Assembly: GCF_010092445.1 (NCBI RefSeq)
Contig: NZ_CP048031.1
Location: 3,348,001 to 3,412,000, forward strand
Length of the DNA stretch: 64,000 nt
Origin: Shewanella sp. Arc9-LZ
GTDB taxonomy: Bacteria > Pseudomonadota > Gammaproteobacteria > Enterobacterales > Shewanellaceae
Direction: 5' to 3'
Part shown: positions 46,237 through 55,334 of the stretch, piece after piece
Numbering within the stretch: position 1 is the stretch's first letter
Layout of the letters: the number at the start of each line of letters is the position of its first letter
Translations under genes and position numbers: made by a program
The notes under the pieces: generated by a model
What the model was told of the DNA's origin: nothing
What the model saw: only the letters and a program-made list of their open reading frames with translations
Database searches by the model: none

Positions 46237-46887
46237 GTGATTTCAAGACTATTTGGTTATTTTGAAGAAGGGTTCCTTAATTTATTAATTACATTAATGA
46301 CGTTGCTAGTTTTTGGCGAAGTTATTGCTCGTTTCTTTTTTAACACCGGTTTTTTATGGATCCAAGAACTGACCCTTACTCTTTGTGGTTGGTTTGTATT
46401 ATTTGGTATGTCTTATGGCGTGAAAGTAGGAGCACATATTGGTGTCGATGCCTTTGTATCTAAGCTATCTGGTAAGCCACAGAAAGCAGTCGCTATCTTT
46501 GCGTGCCTGTGTTGCATTGTTTACTGTGGCATGTTTTTAAAAGGGGCTTGGGACTACCTTAGCCAAATGTACCAAATTGGTATTCCAATGGAAGATATCG
46601 ACTTTCCTGCATGGTTTATTCATCAATTAGATCCAGATTTTGCCTGGGAAACATTACGCATCGACGTAGAAGACGGTGCAGTTCCTATTTGGTTATCTCA
46701 AAGCATTTTAATTATCGGATTTTCAATGCTCACTTGGCGTTTTATTGAATTGTTTATCGCTATTTTGCGCAATAAAGCTGTTGGTTTCCAACTGGCCGAT
46801 GAAGCAAAAGACAGCATGCATTTAATCGATGAAGCTGCGCTATCCACATCATCAGAACAACAACAAAATGATAAGGACGCGAAATAA
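46237..46887 (+). CDS. dctQ: TRAP transporter small permease
   Basis: This protein has 216 residues from the GTG at 46237, which sits 7 bases after AAGGAG. The ATG at 46231 is only one base from that site. It has four membrane segments; EVIARFFFNTGFLWIQELTL and LFGMSYGVKVGAHIGVDAFV are DctQ features. A longer periplasmic loop (about 105-150) and a polar tail of about 35 residues are present. It forms the DctQM membrane complex. Its stop overlaps the dctM start by one base. Confidence 0.93.
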   Translation: MISRLFGYFEEGFLNLLITLMTLLVFGEVIARFFFNTGFLWIQELTLTLCGWFVLFGMSYGVKVGAHIGVDAFVSKLSGKPQKAVAIFACLCCIVYCGMFLKGAWDYLSQMYQIGIPMEDIDFPAWFIHQLDPDFAWETLRIDVEDGAVPIWLSQSILIIGFSMLTWRFIELFIAILRNKAVGFQLADEAKDSMHLIDEAALSTSSEQQQNDKDAK

Positions 46888-48284
46888 TGACTATAGCAAC
46901 ACTATTTATTGCTTTGTTTATTTGCATGATGATTGGTATGCCTATTGCTATCGCTTTAGGCTTTTCAAGCATGCTGACTATTTTGTTATTTTCAAATGAT
47001 TCGCTCGCTTCGATTGTTTTAAAACTGTATGAGTCGACTTCAGAACACTACACTTTATTGGCAATCCCATTCTTTATTCTATCATCGGCATTTTTGTCTA
47101 CTGGTGGCGTAGCAAGACGTATTATTGACTTTGCGATGGACAGCGTAGGTCATATCCGCGGTGGTCTTGCCATGGCATCAGTGATGGCTTGTATGCTATT
47201 TGCAGCGGTATCGGGTTCATCACCAGCTACTGTAGCGGCTATTGGCTCTATTGTGATTGTTGGTATGGTGCGTGCGGGTTATCCAGAAAAATTTGCAGCA
47301 GGCGTTATCACTACGTCGGGTACATTAGGCATTTTAATTCCACCATCGATTGTAATGCTGGTTTATGCAGCCGCGACAGAAGTGTCTGCAGCTAGAATGT
47401 TTATGGCCGGTTTAATACCAGGCTTAATGATGGGTTGTATTTTAATGCTGGCCATCTATATCGTTGCTCGGATTAAAAAGCTGCCTTCACGTCCTTTTCC
47501 TGGCGTTAAAGCATTAGCGATATCAAGTGCTAAAGCGATGGGTGGTTTAGCACTCATTCTGATTGTGCTAGGTTCTATTTACGGTGGTGTAGCAAGCCCA
47601 ACTGAAGCTGCGGCAGTAGCTTGTGTATATGCTTACTTTATTGCTGTATTTGGTTATCGTGATATTGGCCCTCTTAAAAATGTCGCTTGGCGAAATAAAC
47701 AAGAGTCTTTAGTGGGAGCCTCATTACGTAACATAGGGCACATGTTACTTGCCGTTATTAAAACACCTACCGACAAAGAAATCCGTCATGTAGTACGTGA
47801 TGGCGCTAAAGTCAGTATTATGCTGCTGTTCATTATTGCTAATGCCATGCTGTTTGCCCATGTATTAACCACCGAACGTATTCCGCACATTATCGCCGAA
47901 ACGATTGTCGGATTTGGATTACCCGCATGGGGCTTTTTGATTATCGTCAACTTACTGTTATTAGCTGCGGGTAACTTTATGGAGCCTTCAGCTATTCTGT
48001 TGATTATGGCGCCAATCTTATTCCCTATCGCAACCCAGTTAGGTATCGATCCAATTCACTTAGGCATCATTATGGTGGTCAATATGGAGATAGGCATGCT
48101 CACACCGCCTGTAGGGCTCAATCTGTTTGTCACCGCAGGGATAACAGGAAAAAGTATGGGGTGGGTAATTCAATCGTGCCTTCCTTGGTTAGTGTTGTTA
48201 CTCGGTTTCTTGATGTTGATTACCTATATTCCACAAATTTCTCTATTTTTACCCGAATACATAGACAAATTAAACGGCTATTAA
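46887..48284 (+). CDS. dctM: TRAP transporter large permease
   Basis: This 465-residue protein has about twelve membrane segments. FAAVSGSSPATVAAIGSIVI, TSGTLGILIPPSIVMLVYA and NLLLLAAGNFMEPSAILLIM are the DctM family blocks. It carries out Na+-driven C4-dicarboxylate uptake with DctP and DctQ. It is translationally coupled to dctQ. Residues about 255-305 form a hydrophilic insert between membrane segments. A terminator follows. Confidence 0.95.
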   Translation: MTIATLFIALFICMMIGMPIAIALGFSSMLTILLFSNDSLASIVLKLYESTSEHYTLLAIPFFILSSAFLSTGGVARRIIDFAMDSVGHIRGGLAMASVMACMLFAAVSGSSPATVAAIGSIVIVGMVRAGYPEKFAAGVITTSGTLGILIPPSIVMLVYAAATEVSAARMFMAGLIPGLMMGCILMLAIYIVARIKKLPSRPFPGVKALAISSAKAMGGLALILIVLGSIYGGVASPTEAAAVACVYAYFIAVFGYRDIGPLKNVAWRNKQESLVGASLRNIGHMLLAVIKTPTDKEIRHVVRDGAKVSIMLLFIIANAMLFAHVLTTERIPHIIAETIVGFGLPAWGFLIIVNLLLLAAGNFMEPSAILLIMAPILFPIATQLGIDPIHLGIIMVVNMEIGMLTPPVGLNLFVTAGITGKSMGWVIQSCLPWLVLLLGFLMLITYIPQISLFLPEYIDKLNGY

Positions 48285-48307
48285 CTTGATAATTCGCGTA
48301 TTATAGA

Positions 48308-48338
48308 CGAGCCTTAATTTATTAAGGCTCGTTTTTTT
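48308..48338 (+). terminator. Terminator between dctM and dctB
   Basis: An 11-bp stem CGAGCCTTAAT/ATTAAGGCTCG is followed by seven T. It sits directly before dctB, so dctBD is expressed by readthrough or from a promoter I cannot place. Confidence 0.92.
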
Positions 48339-48384
48339 ACTTATGCTCAATAATCATCATAATCATTATCGATTGGGAATATGC

Positions 48385-50181
48385 ATGCTTTCATTCTCGA
48401 CTACCAAAAAACGAAATGTTGTAATGAGCATGATGCTCATTATCGGGTTATTACTGACCCTTAGAGTTACATATTGGTATTTACTTGAACAAGGCACAAC
48501 GTCCATTGCTGAGCAATCTGAAAAGCAAATTAATGAACTGGTAATTTTTATTGATAACGCCCTTTCACACTACGAAAATATTCCTGCAGTACTTGCACAA
48601 AACCCCATCTTAGAACAAGGGTTACTTGATCAACGCAATCCTCAAACAATCGAAAAGCTCAACGCTTATTTATCTGAATTACAGCAAGTCACTGAGTCGT
48701 CAGACATTTACCTCACCGATGCGCTTGGCGTGGCTATTGCCGCCAGTAATTGGGATGTACCAAACTCTTTTATTAATCATGATTATTCATTTAGGCCTTA
48801 CTTTATCGATGCGATATCAGGGAAGTCTGGACGATATTATGCAGTTGGTACCTCATCAAATAAGCGCGGATTCTACTTTGCTAATCCGGTATATCATAGA
48901 GGCGTGGTATTGGGTGTAGTGGTTGTAAAAGTTGATATAAGTTTGATTGAACAACAAAGTAGTGGTATTGCCATCGCAAGCCAATATGAGTTTATGATCA
49001 GCGATCCAGACAATATAGTGTTTCTTTCAAGCATTAATAGTTGGCGATTTAATTCATTAACACCACTGACACAGGCTAAACGTTTTGCTCTAAATTCATC
49101 AAAACGCTATGCCAACCGGCCCATTGGTGAGCTTAGTGTAAGCCCTCTTTTTATGCTCGGCAATTCCGATACTAAACAGGTATATAAAATATCATCATCT
49201 GAAGGCCACGCAAAATACCTTGAACGTCACCAATTGATGCCCAATGCTAATTGGAACGTTCATATTCTTACTCCAATGAAGCCCTTATATGAATCGTTAC
49301 CGCCAATAATGCTATTGGCGGCCACACTCTATTTATTATTAACACTTTTTATACTTTACAGCATTGAGCGCCGTAAAAATTTACGCAGAATGCACCAAGC
49401 TCAAAATCTACTCGAACAACGAGTAAAAGAGCGTACATTGGATCTTGAACAAGCCAACACCCAATTAAAAGACACTCAAGACGAACTAATCCAAGCGGCA
49501 AAGCTTACGGTCATAGGTAGCCTGTCAGCCAGCATTAACCACGAGCTCAATCAACCGCTGGCAGCACTGCGCAGTTACGCACAAAACACTCAAACCTTCA
49601 TTGGCCGTAATATGATTGAAGATGCCAGCAGCAATATCAAAATCATGATAGAGCTAACCGATAGGCTTGCAGATATTATTGGTCAGTTTAAAAGCTTTAC
49701 ACGTAAATCTCAGGGAAAAGACAACGCCACCGAAATTAATCAATCAATTGAGCAAGCACTTACCATTGTTCAACCTGAAATGGACAAACAAGGTGTTAAA
49801 TTGTCGCTGAAATTATTAACGGGCAAATGCCAAATATGGGGCGACAGCGTCAGATTACAACAAGTACTGGTTAACCTTATTAGTAATGCTATCGTCGCAA
49901 TGCAGCAATCTACAGAGCGACAATTACAAATCGAAGTCTATTGCGACAGCAAGGTCAATATAAGCATTCAAGACAGTGGCCCAGGCGTGAGAGAAAGCCA
50001 AATGAATAAAATTTTTGAACCTTACTACACCACCAGTGAGCGCCAAGGACTAGGCTTAGGATTGTCCATCTCGCAGCGAATTATCGAATCTATGCAAGGT
50101 TCTATTACTGTCGAGAATGCCATACACGGTGGGGCTATTTTCCATATTATTTTGCCACTTTATTTACGTGAGGAAGTGTAA
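48385..50181 (+). CDS. dctB: C4-dicarboxylate sensor histidine kinase
   Basis: This protein has 598 residues from ATG 48385, which is 6 bases after GGGA; an in-frame ATG at 48343 abuts the terminator. Two membrane segments (about 14-32 and 304-323) enclose a periplasmic double-Cache sensor (SSDIYLTDALGVAIAASNWD, YSFRPYFIDAISG). The kinase has the phospho-His in ASINHELNQPLAALRSYAQN, N box VLVNLISNAIVAM, and ATP motifs DSGPGV and GLGLGLSIS. It should sense dicarboxylates and phosphorylate DctD, which follows after 2 bases. Confidence 0.94.
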   Translation: MLSFSTTKKRNVVMSMMLIIGLLLTLRVTYWYLLEQGTTSIAEQSEKQINELVIFIDNALSHYENIPAVLAQNPILEQGLLDQRNPQTIEKLNAYLSELQQVTESSDIYLTDALGVAIAASNWDVPNSFINHDYSFRPYFIDAISGKSGRYYAVGTSSNKRGFYFANPVYHRGVVLGVVVVKVDISLIEQQSSGIAIASQYEFMISDPDNIVFLSSINSWRFNSLTPLTQAKRFALNSSKRYANRPIGELSVSPLFMLGNSDTKQVYKISSSEGHAKYLERHQLMPNANWNVHILTPMKPLYESLPPIMLLAATLYLLLTLFILYSIERRKNLRRMHQAQNLLEQRVKERTLDLEQANTQLKDTQDELIQAAKLTVIGSLSASINHELNQPLAALRSYAQNTQTFIGRNMIEDASSNIKIMIELTDRLADIIGQFKSFTRKSQGKDNATEINQSIEQALTIVQPEMDKQGVKLSLKLLTGKCQIWGDSVRLQQVLVNLISNAIVAMQQSTERQLQIEVYCDSKVNISIQDSGPGVRESQMNKIFEPYYTTSERQGLGLGLSISQRIIESMQGSITVENAIHGGAIFHIILPLYLREEV

Positions 50182-50183
50182 AC

Positions 50184-51557
50184 GTGACTCAAATTCAAGA
50201 CATCAATAATTATCAAGTTATTATTGTTGATGATGAACCTCATATCGGTATCGTGTTACAGCAGTTATTCAAACTAGAGAATATCAACGCGTTGGCGATT
50301 ACGAATCCGCAAGCTATCTCCAGCCATATTACCGCTAACTGGCCTGGCATAGTAATTTCTGATGTTAATATGCCGCAACTCGATGGTTTGAGTTTATTGC
50401 AACAACTGAAACAACAAGACAGTGACTTACCTGTAGTACTATTAACGGGTTTTGGTGACATTGCTATGGCGGTAGACGCACTCAAGAAAGGTGCTTACGA
50501 CTTTATCGAAAAACCATTTAACAACGAACATATACTCGATGTGACTAAACGCGCGTTAGATAAGCGTGCGCTAACACTAGAAAACCGTAAACTTAAACGC
50601 GAACTTGAATCGCATATAGCACCTGGTCCACGTATTTTAGGCAGTAGTCCTGGTGTGATGAAAATGCGCCATCTTATTGACCAAGTGCTCGACACACCTG
50701 CAGATATCATGATTGAAGGTGAAACCGGTGCAGGTAAAGAGCTTGTCGCCCGATATCTGCATGACCATAGTTATCGTAACAAAGCTAATTTTGTCGCCAT
50801 TAATTGTGGTGCAATCCCTGAAAATCTCATTGAAAGTGAACTCTTTGGTGCAGAATCTGGCGCTTTCACTGGCATAGACAAACGCCGCATCGGTAAGTTT
50901 GAATATGCTAATGGTGGCACGCTACTTCTAGATGAAATAGAAAGCACTCCTATGGCCTTACAGGTTAAATTATTGCGTGTATTGGAAGATCGTAAAGTCG
51001 AACGATTAGGATCAAATACGCCGATTAATTTGGACATCAGGGTTATTGCGGCAACAAAATTAAACTTGCAGCAACTGTGCGAAGAAGGGAAATTCAGACA
51101 AGATTTATTGTATCGTCTTAACCTAGTGACCATTGTAATTCCTCCACTACGAGATCGCCGAGAAGACATTCCATTGCTGTTTTTACATTTTGCCAGAATT
51201 GCTTCGGCTCGTTACCATAAAGCACTCATAGCATTAAATCCCCAGCAAACGATGGTGCTAACCTCTCACGACTGGCCTGGTAATGTACGCGAGTTACGTA
51301 ATTTAGCAGAACGTTATGTGTTACTTGGTGCAGAAGCCGCTTTTGCTGGTAATTTAGATAACCACACCACTATGCACACCAGCATGTCGCTTCAGCAAAG
51401 AGTGGAGTTCTTTGAGAGAATGTTAATTGAAGAAGCATTAAGCCACAACAAAGGCAGCATCAAATTAACCATGGAACAACTCGAATTACCCCGTAAAACC
51501 TTGTACGACAAAATGCGTAAGTTTGAACTAGACCGTAAACAATTTATCGAGAGTTAA
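50184..51557 (+). CDS. dctD: Sigma-54-dependent C4-dicarboxylate response regulator
   Basis: This 457-residue protein starts at GTG 50184, with GAGGAAG upstream. The receiver domain (about 10-125) has the phospho-Asp in VISDVNMPQLDG. The AAA+ domain (about 150-380) has Walker A GETGAGKELVAR, Walker B GGTLLLDEIES and the sigma-54 contact loop ESGAFTGIDKR, where the usual final Ala of GAFTGA is Ile. The C-terminal Fis-type helix-turn-helix is GSIKLTMEQLELPRKTLYDK. It should act on the sigma-54 promoter at 45029. It converges with the MFS gene and overlaps its end by 4 bases. Confidence 0.95.
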   Translation: MTQIQDINNYQVIIVDDEPHIGIVLQQLFKLENINALAITNPQAISSHITANWPGIVISDVNMPQLDGLSLLQQLKQQDSDLPVVLLTGFGDIAMAVDALKKGAYDFIEKPFNNEHILDVTKRALDKRALTLENRKLKRELESHIAPGPRILGSSPGVMKMRHLIDQVLDTPADIMIEGETGAGKELVARYLHDHSYRNKANFVAINCGAIPENLIESELFGAESGAFTGIDKRRIGKFEYANGGTLLLDEIESTPMALQVKLLRVLEDRKVERLGSNTPINLDIRVIAATKLNLQQLCEEGKFRQDLLYRLNLVTIVIPPLRDRREDIPLLFLHFARIASARYHKALIALNPQQTMVLTSHDWPGNVRELRNLAERYVLLGAEAAFAGNLDNHTTMHTSMSLQQRVEFFERMLIEEALSHNKGSIKLTMEQLELPRKTLYDKMRKFELDRKQFIES

Positions 51558-52789
51558 TCGGGTACGGGAACATCAATAACCTGTTGTTGATGTATCCCTA
51601 AACGCCAGACAGCCACGAAAAGCAGCGCCAAAAGGCTCATAGACCCCGCAACCACTCCATTCCATTCAGCTTCGTGCCAAAACATCATTAAATAAGGTCC
51701 GCCCAGGGATGCGCCAAGATAATAGCAACATAAATAGAGCGACGTTGCCTTAGCGCGATGACTGGTGGCACGGATAGCAACAAACGAATTACAACAGCTG
51801 TGAGTTAAGAAAAATCCGCAAGCACTGATCAGAAAACCCACCACAATGGCAGTCAATGTATCCACCAAAGTCAACAACGTGCCAGCGACCATTAAGCATA
51901 AAGCCACTCTAAATAATGGCATCGAGCCATAGCGCATAATCCATTTTGCCGACAAATAAGAAGCAAATGTACCACTTGAATAACAGAGAAAAATCAAGGT
52001 CGCATTAAAGCGACTCAAACCATATGGTTCAGCCATAATATGCAATTGAATAAAGCTAAACTGATTGACCATCATCATAAATGCTAAGCCACCAATGGCA
52101 TAAGCGAGGCGCATCTGCGAGTCAGACAAATGGAACATAAAGCCATCTATATCTTGCTTTACCTTATGTCGCAAAGAGACTTTTTGCTTAACCACTGGGG
52201 ATTTAATTTCTTTACGCGGCAATAAATACGTTACCAATGCCACCCCCATTAACGTGACCAAAAACACCAACCCCATTGACGACTGCCACGACAAATTTTG
52301 TGCCATTAACCCGCCAAAAATTCGTCCTGCGATACCGCCCATACTGTTGGCCATAATGTATACGGCAGCAGCTTTGAGCATAAAAGAGGGAGCTAATTGT
52401 TCTTTAAAATAGGCCATCGAAATCGCGGGCACAGCGGCCAACAAAATGCCCTGTAGTAAGCGCACCCATAATAAGTCATCGAATGTTTGGGCAAACACTA
52501 ATAAAATATTCGACCCTGCGAGCAGCCATAAACTCACCACAATAGGAGCCAACCGTCCTATCCTGTCAGATAAAACTGCATAAAAAAGCAATGAAAAAGC
52601 TAAGGTGAAACTGGTAACAGATAACACCAAAGTAGCTTGTGCGCCAGACACATCAAAATGTTCCGCAATAGACGGCAGCATGCCTTGTACTGTGTACAAA
52701 TTAATGTAAATCACCATAGAAGCGATGCACAAAGCCCAAATTAAACGAGTTTGCGCATGCGAGCGATAAGTCTGAGATAACTCTGTCAT
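51554..52789 (-). CDS. MFS transporter, YnfM-like
   Basis: This protein has 411 residues from ATG 52789. It has twelve membrane segments; YTVQGMLPSIAEHFDVSGAQ near the start and VLSDRIGRLAPIVVSLWLLA (the MFS loop 2-3 motif) place it with the YnfM/arabinose-efflux-like group. Six further in-frame codons upstream are possible. The substrate is unknown. Its last bases overlap dctD tail to tail. No regulator gene lies beside it. Confidence 0.88.
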   Translation of the reverse strand: MTELSQTYRSHAQTRLIWALCIASMVIYINLYTVQGMLPSIAEHFDVSGAQATLVLSVTSFTLAFSLLFYAVLSDRIGRLAPIVVSLWLLAGSNILLVFAQTFDDLLWVRLLQGILLAAVPAISMAYFKEQLAPSFMLKAAAVYIMANSMGGIAGRIFGGLMAQNLSWQSSMGLVFLVTLMGVALVTYLLPRKEIKSPVVKQKVSLRHKVKQDIDGFMFHLSDSQMRLAYAIGGLAFMMMVNQFSFIQLHIMAEPYGLSRFNATLIFLCYSSGTFASYLSAKWIMRYGSMPLFRVALCLMVAGTLLTLVDTLTAIVVGFLISACGFFLTHSCCNSFVAIRATSHRAKATSLYLCCYYLGASLGGPYLMMFWHEAEWNGVVAGSMSLLALLFVAVWRLGIHQQQVIDVPVPD

Positions 52790-52891
52790 AAACAACCTAA
52801 ACAGCACATTAGGGTAGAAAACAGATTATTACCCGCCAAATAAATAGATCAATGACGGGCATAAGAGTTTGTGAACTAGATTACGAAGTGG

Positions 52892-53293
52892 CTATTTAAC
52901 GCGTTTCATTAACACTTGAGTGGTAAATTGACCGTTACTGATCACACGGAACTTATCATACGTTTGAAAAATAGCATTACCTTGATAAGTGATCATTGCC
53001 ACAACACCGTAATCAACACCGCTTTTGACTAACTCAGCAGGTAAGGTGAATTTAAATGGAACGGGTGCTCTGGCTATATCAAAGTTTTTTTGAGAGATAA
53101 TCGCACCCGGAGTATTAAAATCAATTAATGCTATGTTAATTTTACACCCTTGTGGCAAGGCAATTTTCTCTGCATAACCTGCATAGCCATTTACAATGAC
53201 TGGTTTTTCAGGCTCAATCGTCACACAACCATTGAGCATTATGGCAATCAAAGTGACAACCGCGAATTGTATCCCTTTCTTAATTATTAACAT
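52892..53293 (-). CDS. YbaY-family lipoprotein
   Basis: This 133-residue protein has a lipoprotein signal with lipobox IMLNGCVTI (Cys about 23) and a beta-rich domain of the YbaY/YscW type (KINIALIDFNTPGAIISQKN, PVPFKFTLPAELVKSGVDYG). It should be anchored to the outer or inner membrane by a lipid. It is 10 bases downstream of tesB; ybaY and tesB are also neighbours in E. coli, although arranged differently. Function unknown. Confidence 0.85.
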   Translation of the reverse strand: MLIIKKGIQFAVVTLIAIMLNGCVTIEPEKPVIVNGYAGYAEKIALPQGCKINIALIDFNTPGAIISQKNFDIARAPVPFKFTLPAELVKSGVDYGVVAMITYQGNAIFQTYDKFRVISNGQFTTQVLMKRVK

Positions 53294-53302
53294 GTTAGCA
53301 TC

Positions 53303-54163
53303 CTACTTGGTCATTCTGATTAAACCTTCCTGTGTGGCAGAAGCCACAAGACGTCCTTGCTGATCAAAAAACTGCCCTTTCACAAATCCACGTCCACCGC
53401 CTGCATTGGGACTATCAATACAGTACAAGAGCCATTCTCCCATATTAAATGGGCGATGAAACCACATGGCATGATCAATAGTGGCCATGCGCATACCTGG
53501 AGTTAAAAAAGACACACCATGGGGCTGAGTTGCTGTGGCTAAAAAATTAAAATCCGATGCGTAAGCGAGTAAATACTCTTGAATACTGTGGTCCGATGGT
53601 ACTTGCCCATTGGCACGTAGCCATACATACCCTTTTGCCTCTGTTGTGTTAGGGGCGATAGGATGAACCGGGTTAACTAAACGCATTTCAATCGGAGAGT
53701 CTGCCATAAATTTTTCGAGCATTTTCGCTGGTACTTTATCACGCATAGTCACTGCAAGTTCTTGCTGATTCAATAAACCTTCAGGTCCTGGCACATCGGG
53801 CATGACATCTTGATGATTAAAGCCTTCTTCAACCGTTTGGAACGAACAAGTCATATAAAAAATAGGTCGACCTTTCTGAATCGCTTTCACTCTACGCGCA
53901 CTAAAACTTCCTCCATCACGCATATTTTCAACATCGTAAATAATCGGTAATTTTTCATCACCCGCACGTAAAAAGTATGAATGTAAAGAATGTACATGAC
54001 GGTCTTCACTAACCGTTTGTTTTGCAGCACTTAACGCTTGTCCCATCACCTGGCCACCAAACACGTGTCCGAAGCCTAAATCTTGACTCTGGCCGCGAAA
54101 CAGACCTAACTCAATTTTCTCAAGTGACAACAATGACAATAAATCGTTTAATACCTGACTCAT
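53303..54163 (-). CDS. tesB: Acyl-CoA thioesterase II
   Basis: This 286-residue double hot-dog protein has the family start FRGQSQDLGFGHVFGGQVMG and the catalytic-triad regions: Asp in YLLAYASDFNFLATA, the Thr region in MATIDHAMWFHRPF and Gln in SATQEGLIR. It hydrolyses medium- and long-chain acyl-CoAs in the cytoplasm. It is cotranscribed with the YbaY-like gene and divergent from menA. Confidence 0.95.
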   Translation of the reverse strand: MSQVLNDLLSLLSLEKIELGLFRGQSQDLGFGHVFGGQVMGQALSAAKQTVSEDRHVHSLHSYFLRAGDEKLPIIYDVENMRDGGSFSARRVKAIQKGRPIFYMTCSFQTVEEGFNHQDVMPDVPGPEGLLNQQELAVTMRDKVPAKMLEKFMADSPIEMRLVNPVHPIAPNTTEAKGYVWLRANGQVPSDHSIQEYLLAYASDFNFLATATQPHGVSFLTPGMRMATIDHAMWFHRPFNMGEWLLYCIDSPNAGGGRGFVKGQFFDQQGRLVASATQEGLIRMTK

Positions 54164-54259
54164 AACACCTTCTCTACAACTTGGATTAACGTTAAGGTTA
54201 CCTTAGTTAAGCTGATGTTTTCTAGCTTATTCTATGGTAATTGTTGAATTTAAGTCATC

Positions 54260-54275
54260 TCGTGACAAATCACGA
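54260..54275. promoter_or_regulatory. Short palindrome between tesB and menA
   Basis: TCGTGA-CAAA-TCACGA is a perfect 6-bp dyad in the divergent promoter region. The 4-base centre does not fit CRP. The binding protein is unknown. Confidence 0.3.
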
Positions 54276-54370
54276 AATAGTGATGCAACGCAAATATTCA
54301 TATCTGCAGCTTAATTGAATATTTGGTATGCTATTAGACATGACTAATCAACAGTGCGTCTCACAATATT

Positions 54371-55264
54371 ATGCAACCTAGCTCAATGCAATCATGGTTT
54401 ATGGCTATCCGTCCTCGCACGTTACCGGCGGCTATCGGTCCATTATTAATCGGAAATATGCTCGCGATTGGGCTCGAACAATTTAGCTTACTCATCGCCT
54501 TTACCTCAATGCTATGTGCAGTATTATTGCAAATTTCAGTTAATCTCGCTAATGACTACTTTGACTTTAAGAATGGTATCGACACCGAAGAGCGGATCGG
54601 TCCAATAAGAGTCACTCAAAGCGGTATTCTTGCTCCGTCATCTGTACGAAATGCCATGATTGGTTGCCTAGTCATATCATTGTTAGTAGGTTCATTGCTA
54701 ATCGTTCACGGTGGCTGGCCAATAGCCATTCTTGCTACAGCCTCTATATTAGGCGCGTTATGTTATAGCGGAGGTCCCTACCCACTGGCATCACATGGAT
54801 TAGGCGAAATTGCTGCATTTGTATTTTTCGGCTTAGTGGCCGTTGTTGGCAGTTACTATTTACAAGCAGGCACCACCACCATGACAGCATGGTTACTTGG
54901 CTGTGCTATTGGTTTTTTTAATGCTGCCATTATGCTGGTCAATAACACTAGAGACATTTCTACCGACACAAAAGCAGGTAAAAATACTCTTGCGGTAAGA
55001 ATTGGTGAAGCACAAGCAAAAGTGCTATATCAAAGTTTTGTCTACTTACCATTTGGTATCATTATCGCGGGATTCTTGCTCGGGTCGCTCGATGGGTTAC
55101 CCGTATTATTAGCAGGTGTATCATTAGTAATCGCACGTAACCTGAGTCGCGAATTTCATAATAATACTGGTGAAGCATTAAATCCTATCCTTGGGCAAAC
55201 AGCTAAATTGACGATGATTTTTAGCGTCTTATTTAGCATTGGATTGTACTTTTCGCTAACCTAA
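54371..55264 (+). CDS. menA: 1,4-dihydroxy-2-naphthoate polyprenyltransferase
   Basis: This 297-residue UbiA-superfamily membrane protein has about eight membrane segments. The first Asp-rich site is NLANDYFDFKNGID, and the second region is LVNNTRDISTDTKAGKNTLA. It attaches the isoprenoid chain to naphthoate to make demethylmenaquinone, the quinone used in anaerobic respiration. It is monocistronic, with a bidirectional terminator shared with gnd. Confidence 0.95.
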   Translation: MQPSSMQSWFMAIRPRTLPAAIGPLLIGNMLAIGLEQFSLLIAFTSMLCAVLLQISVNLANDYFDFKNGIDTEERIGPIRVTQSGILAPSSVRNAMIGCLVISLLVGSLLIVHGGWPIAILATASILGALCYSGGPYPLASHGLGEIAAFVFFGLVAVVGSYYLQAGTTTMTAWLLGCAIGFFNAAIMLVNNTRDISTDTKAGKNTLAVRIGEAQAKVLYQSFVYLPFGIIIAGFLLGSLDGLPVLLAGVSLVIARNLSREFHNNTGEALNPILGQTAKLTMIFSVLFSIGLYFSLT

Positions 55265-55282
55265 CCATTTTCCTTAGCTAAA

Positions 55283-55320
55283 TAAAAAGGCGCTTCATTG
55301 TAAAATGAAGCGCCTTTTTA
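55283..55320. terminator. Bidirectional terminator between menA and gnd
   Basis: A 17-bp perfect stem AAAAAGGCGCTTCATT with its complement and a 4-base loop has T runs on both strands. Confidence 0.95.
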
Positions 55321-55334
55321 TAATGTAAGACTAA

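Noticed and set aside
54260..54275. CRP site between tesB and menA
   Set aside because: TCGTGA-TCACGA has a 4-base centre and CGTGA halves; CRP needs a 6-base spacing.
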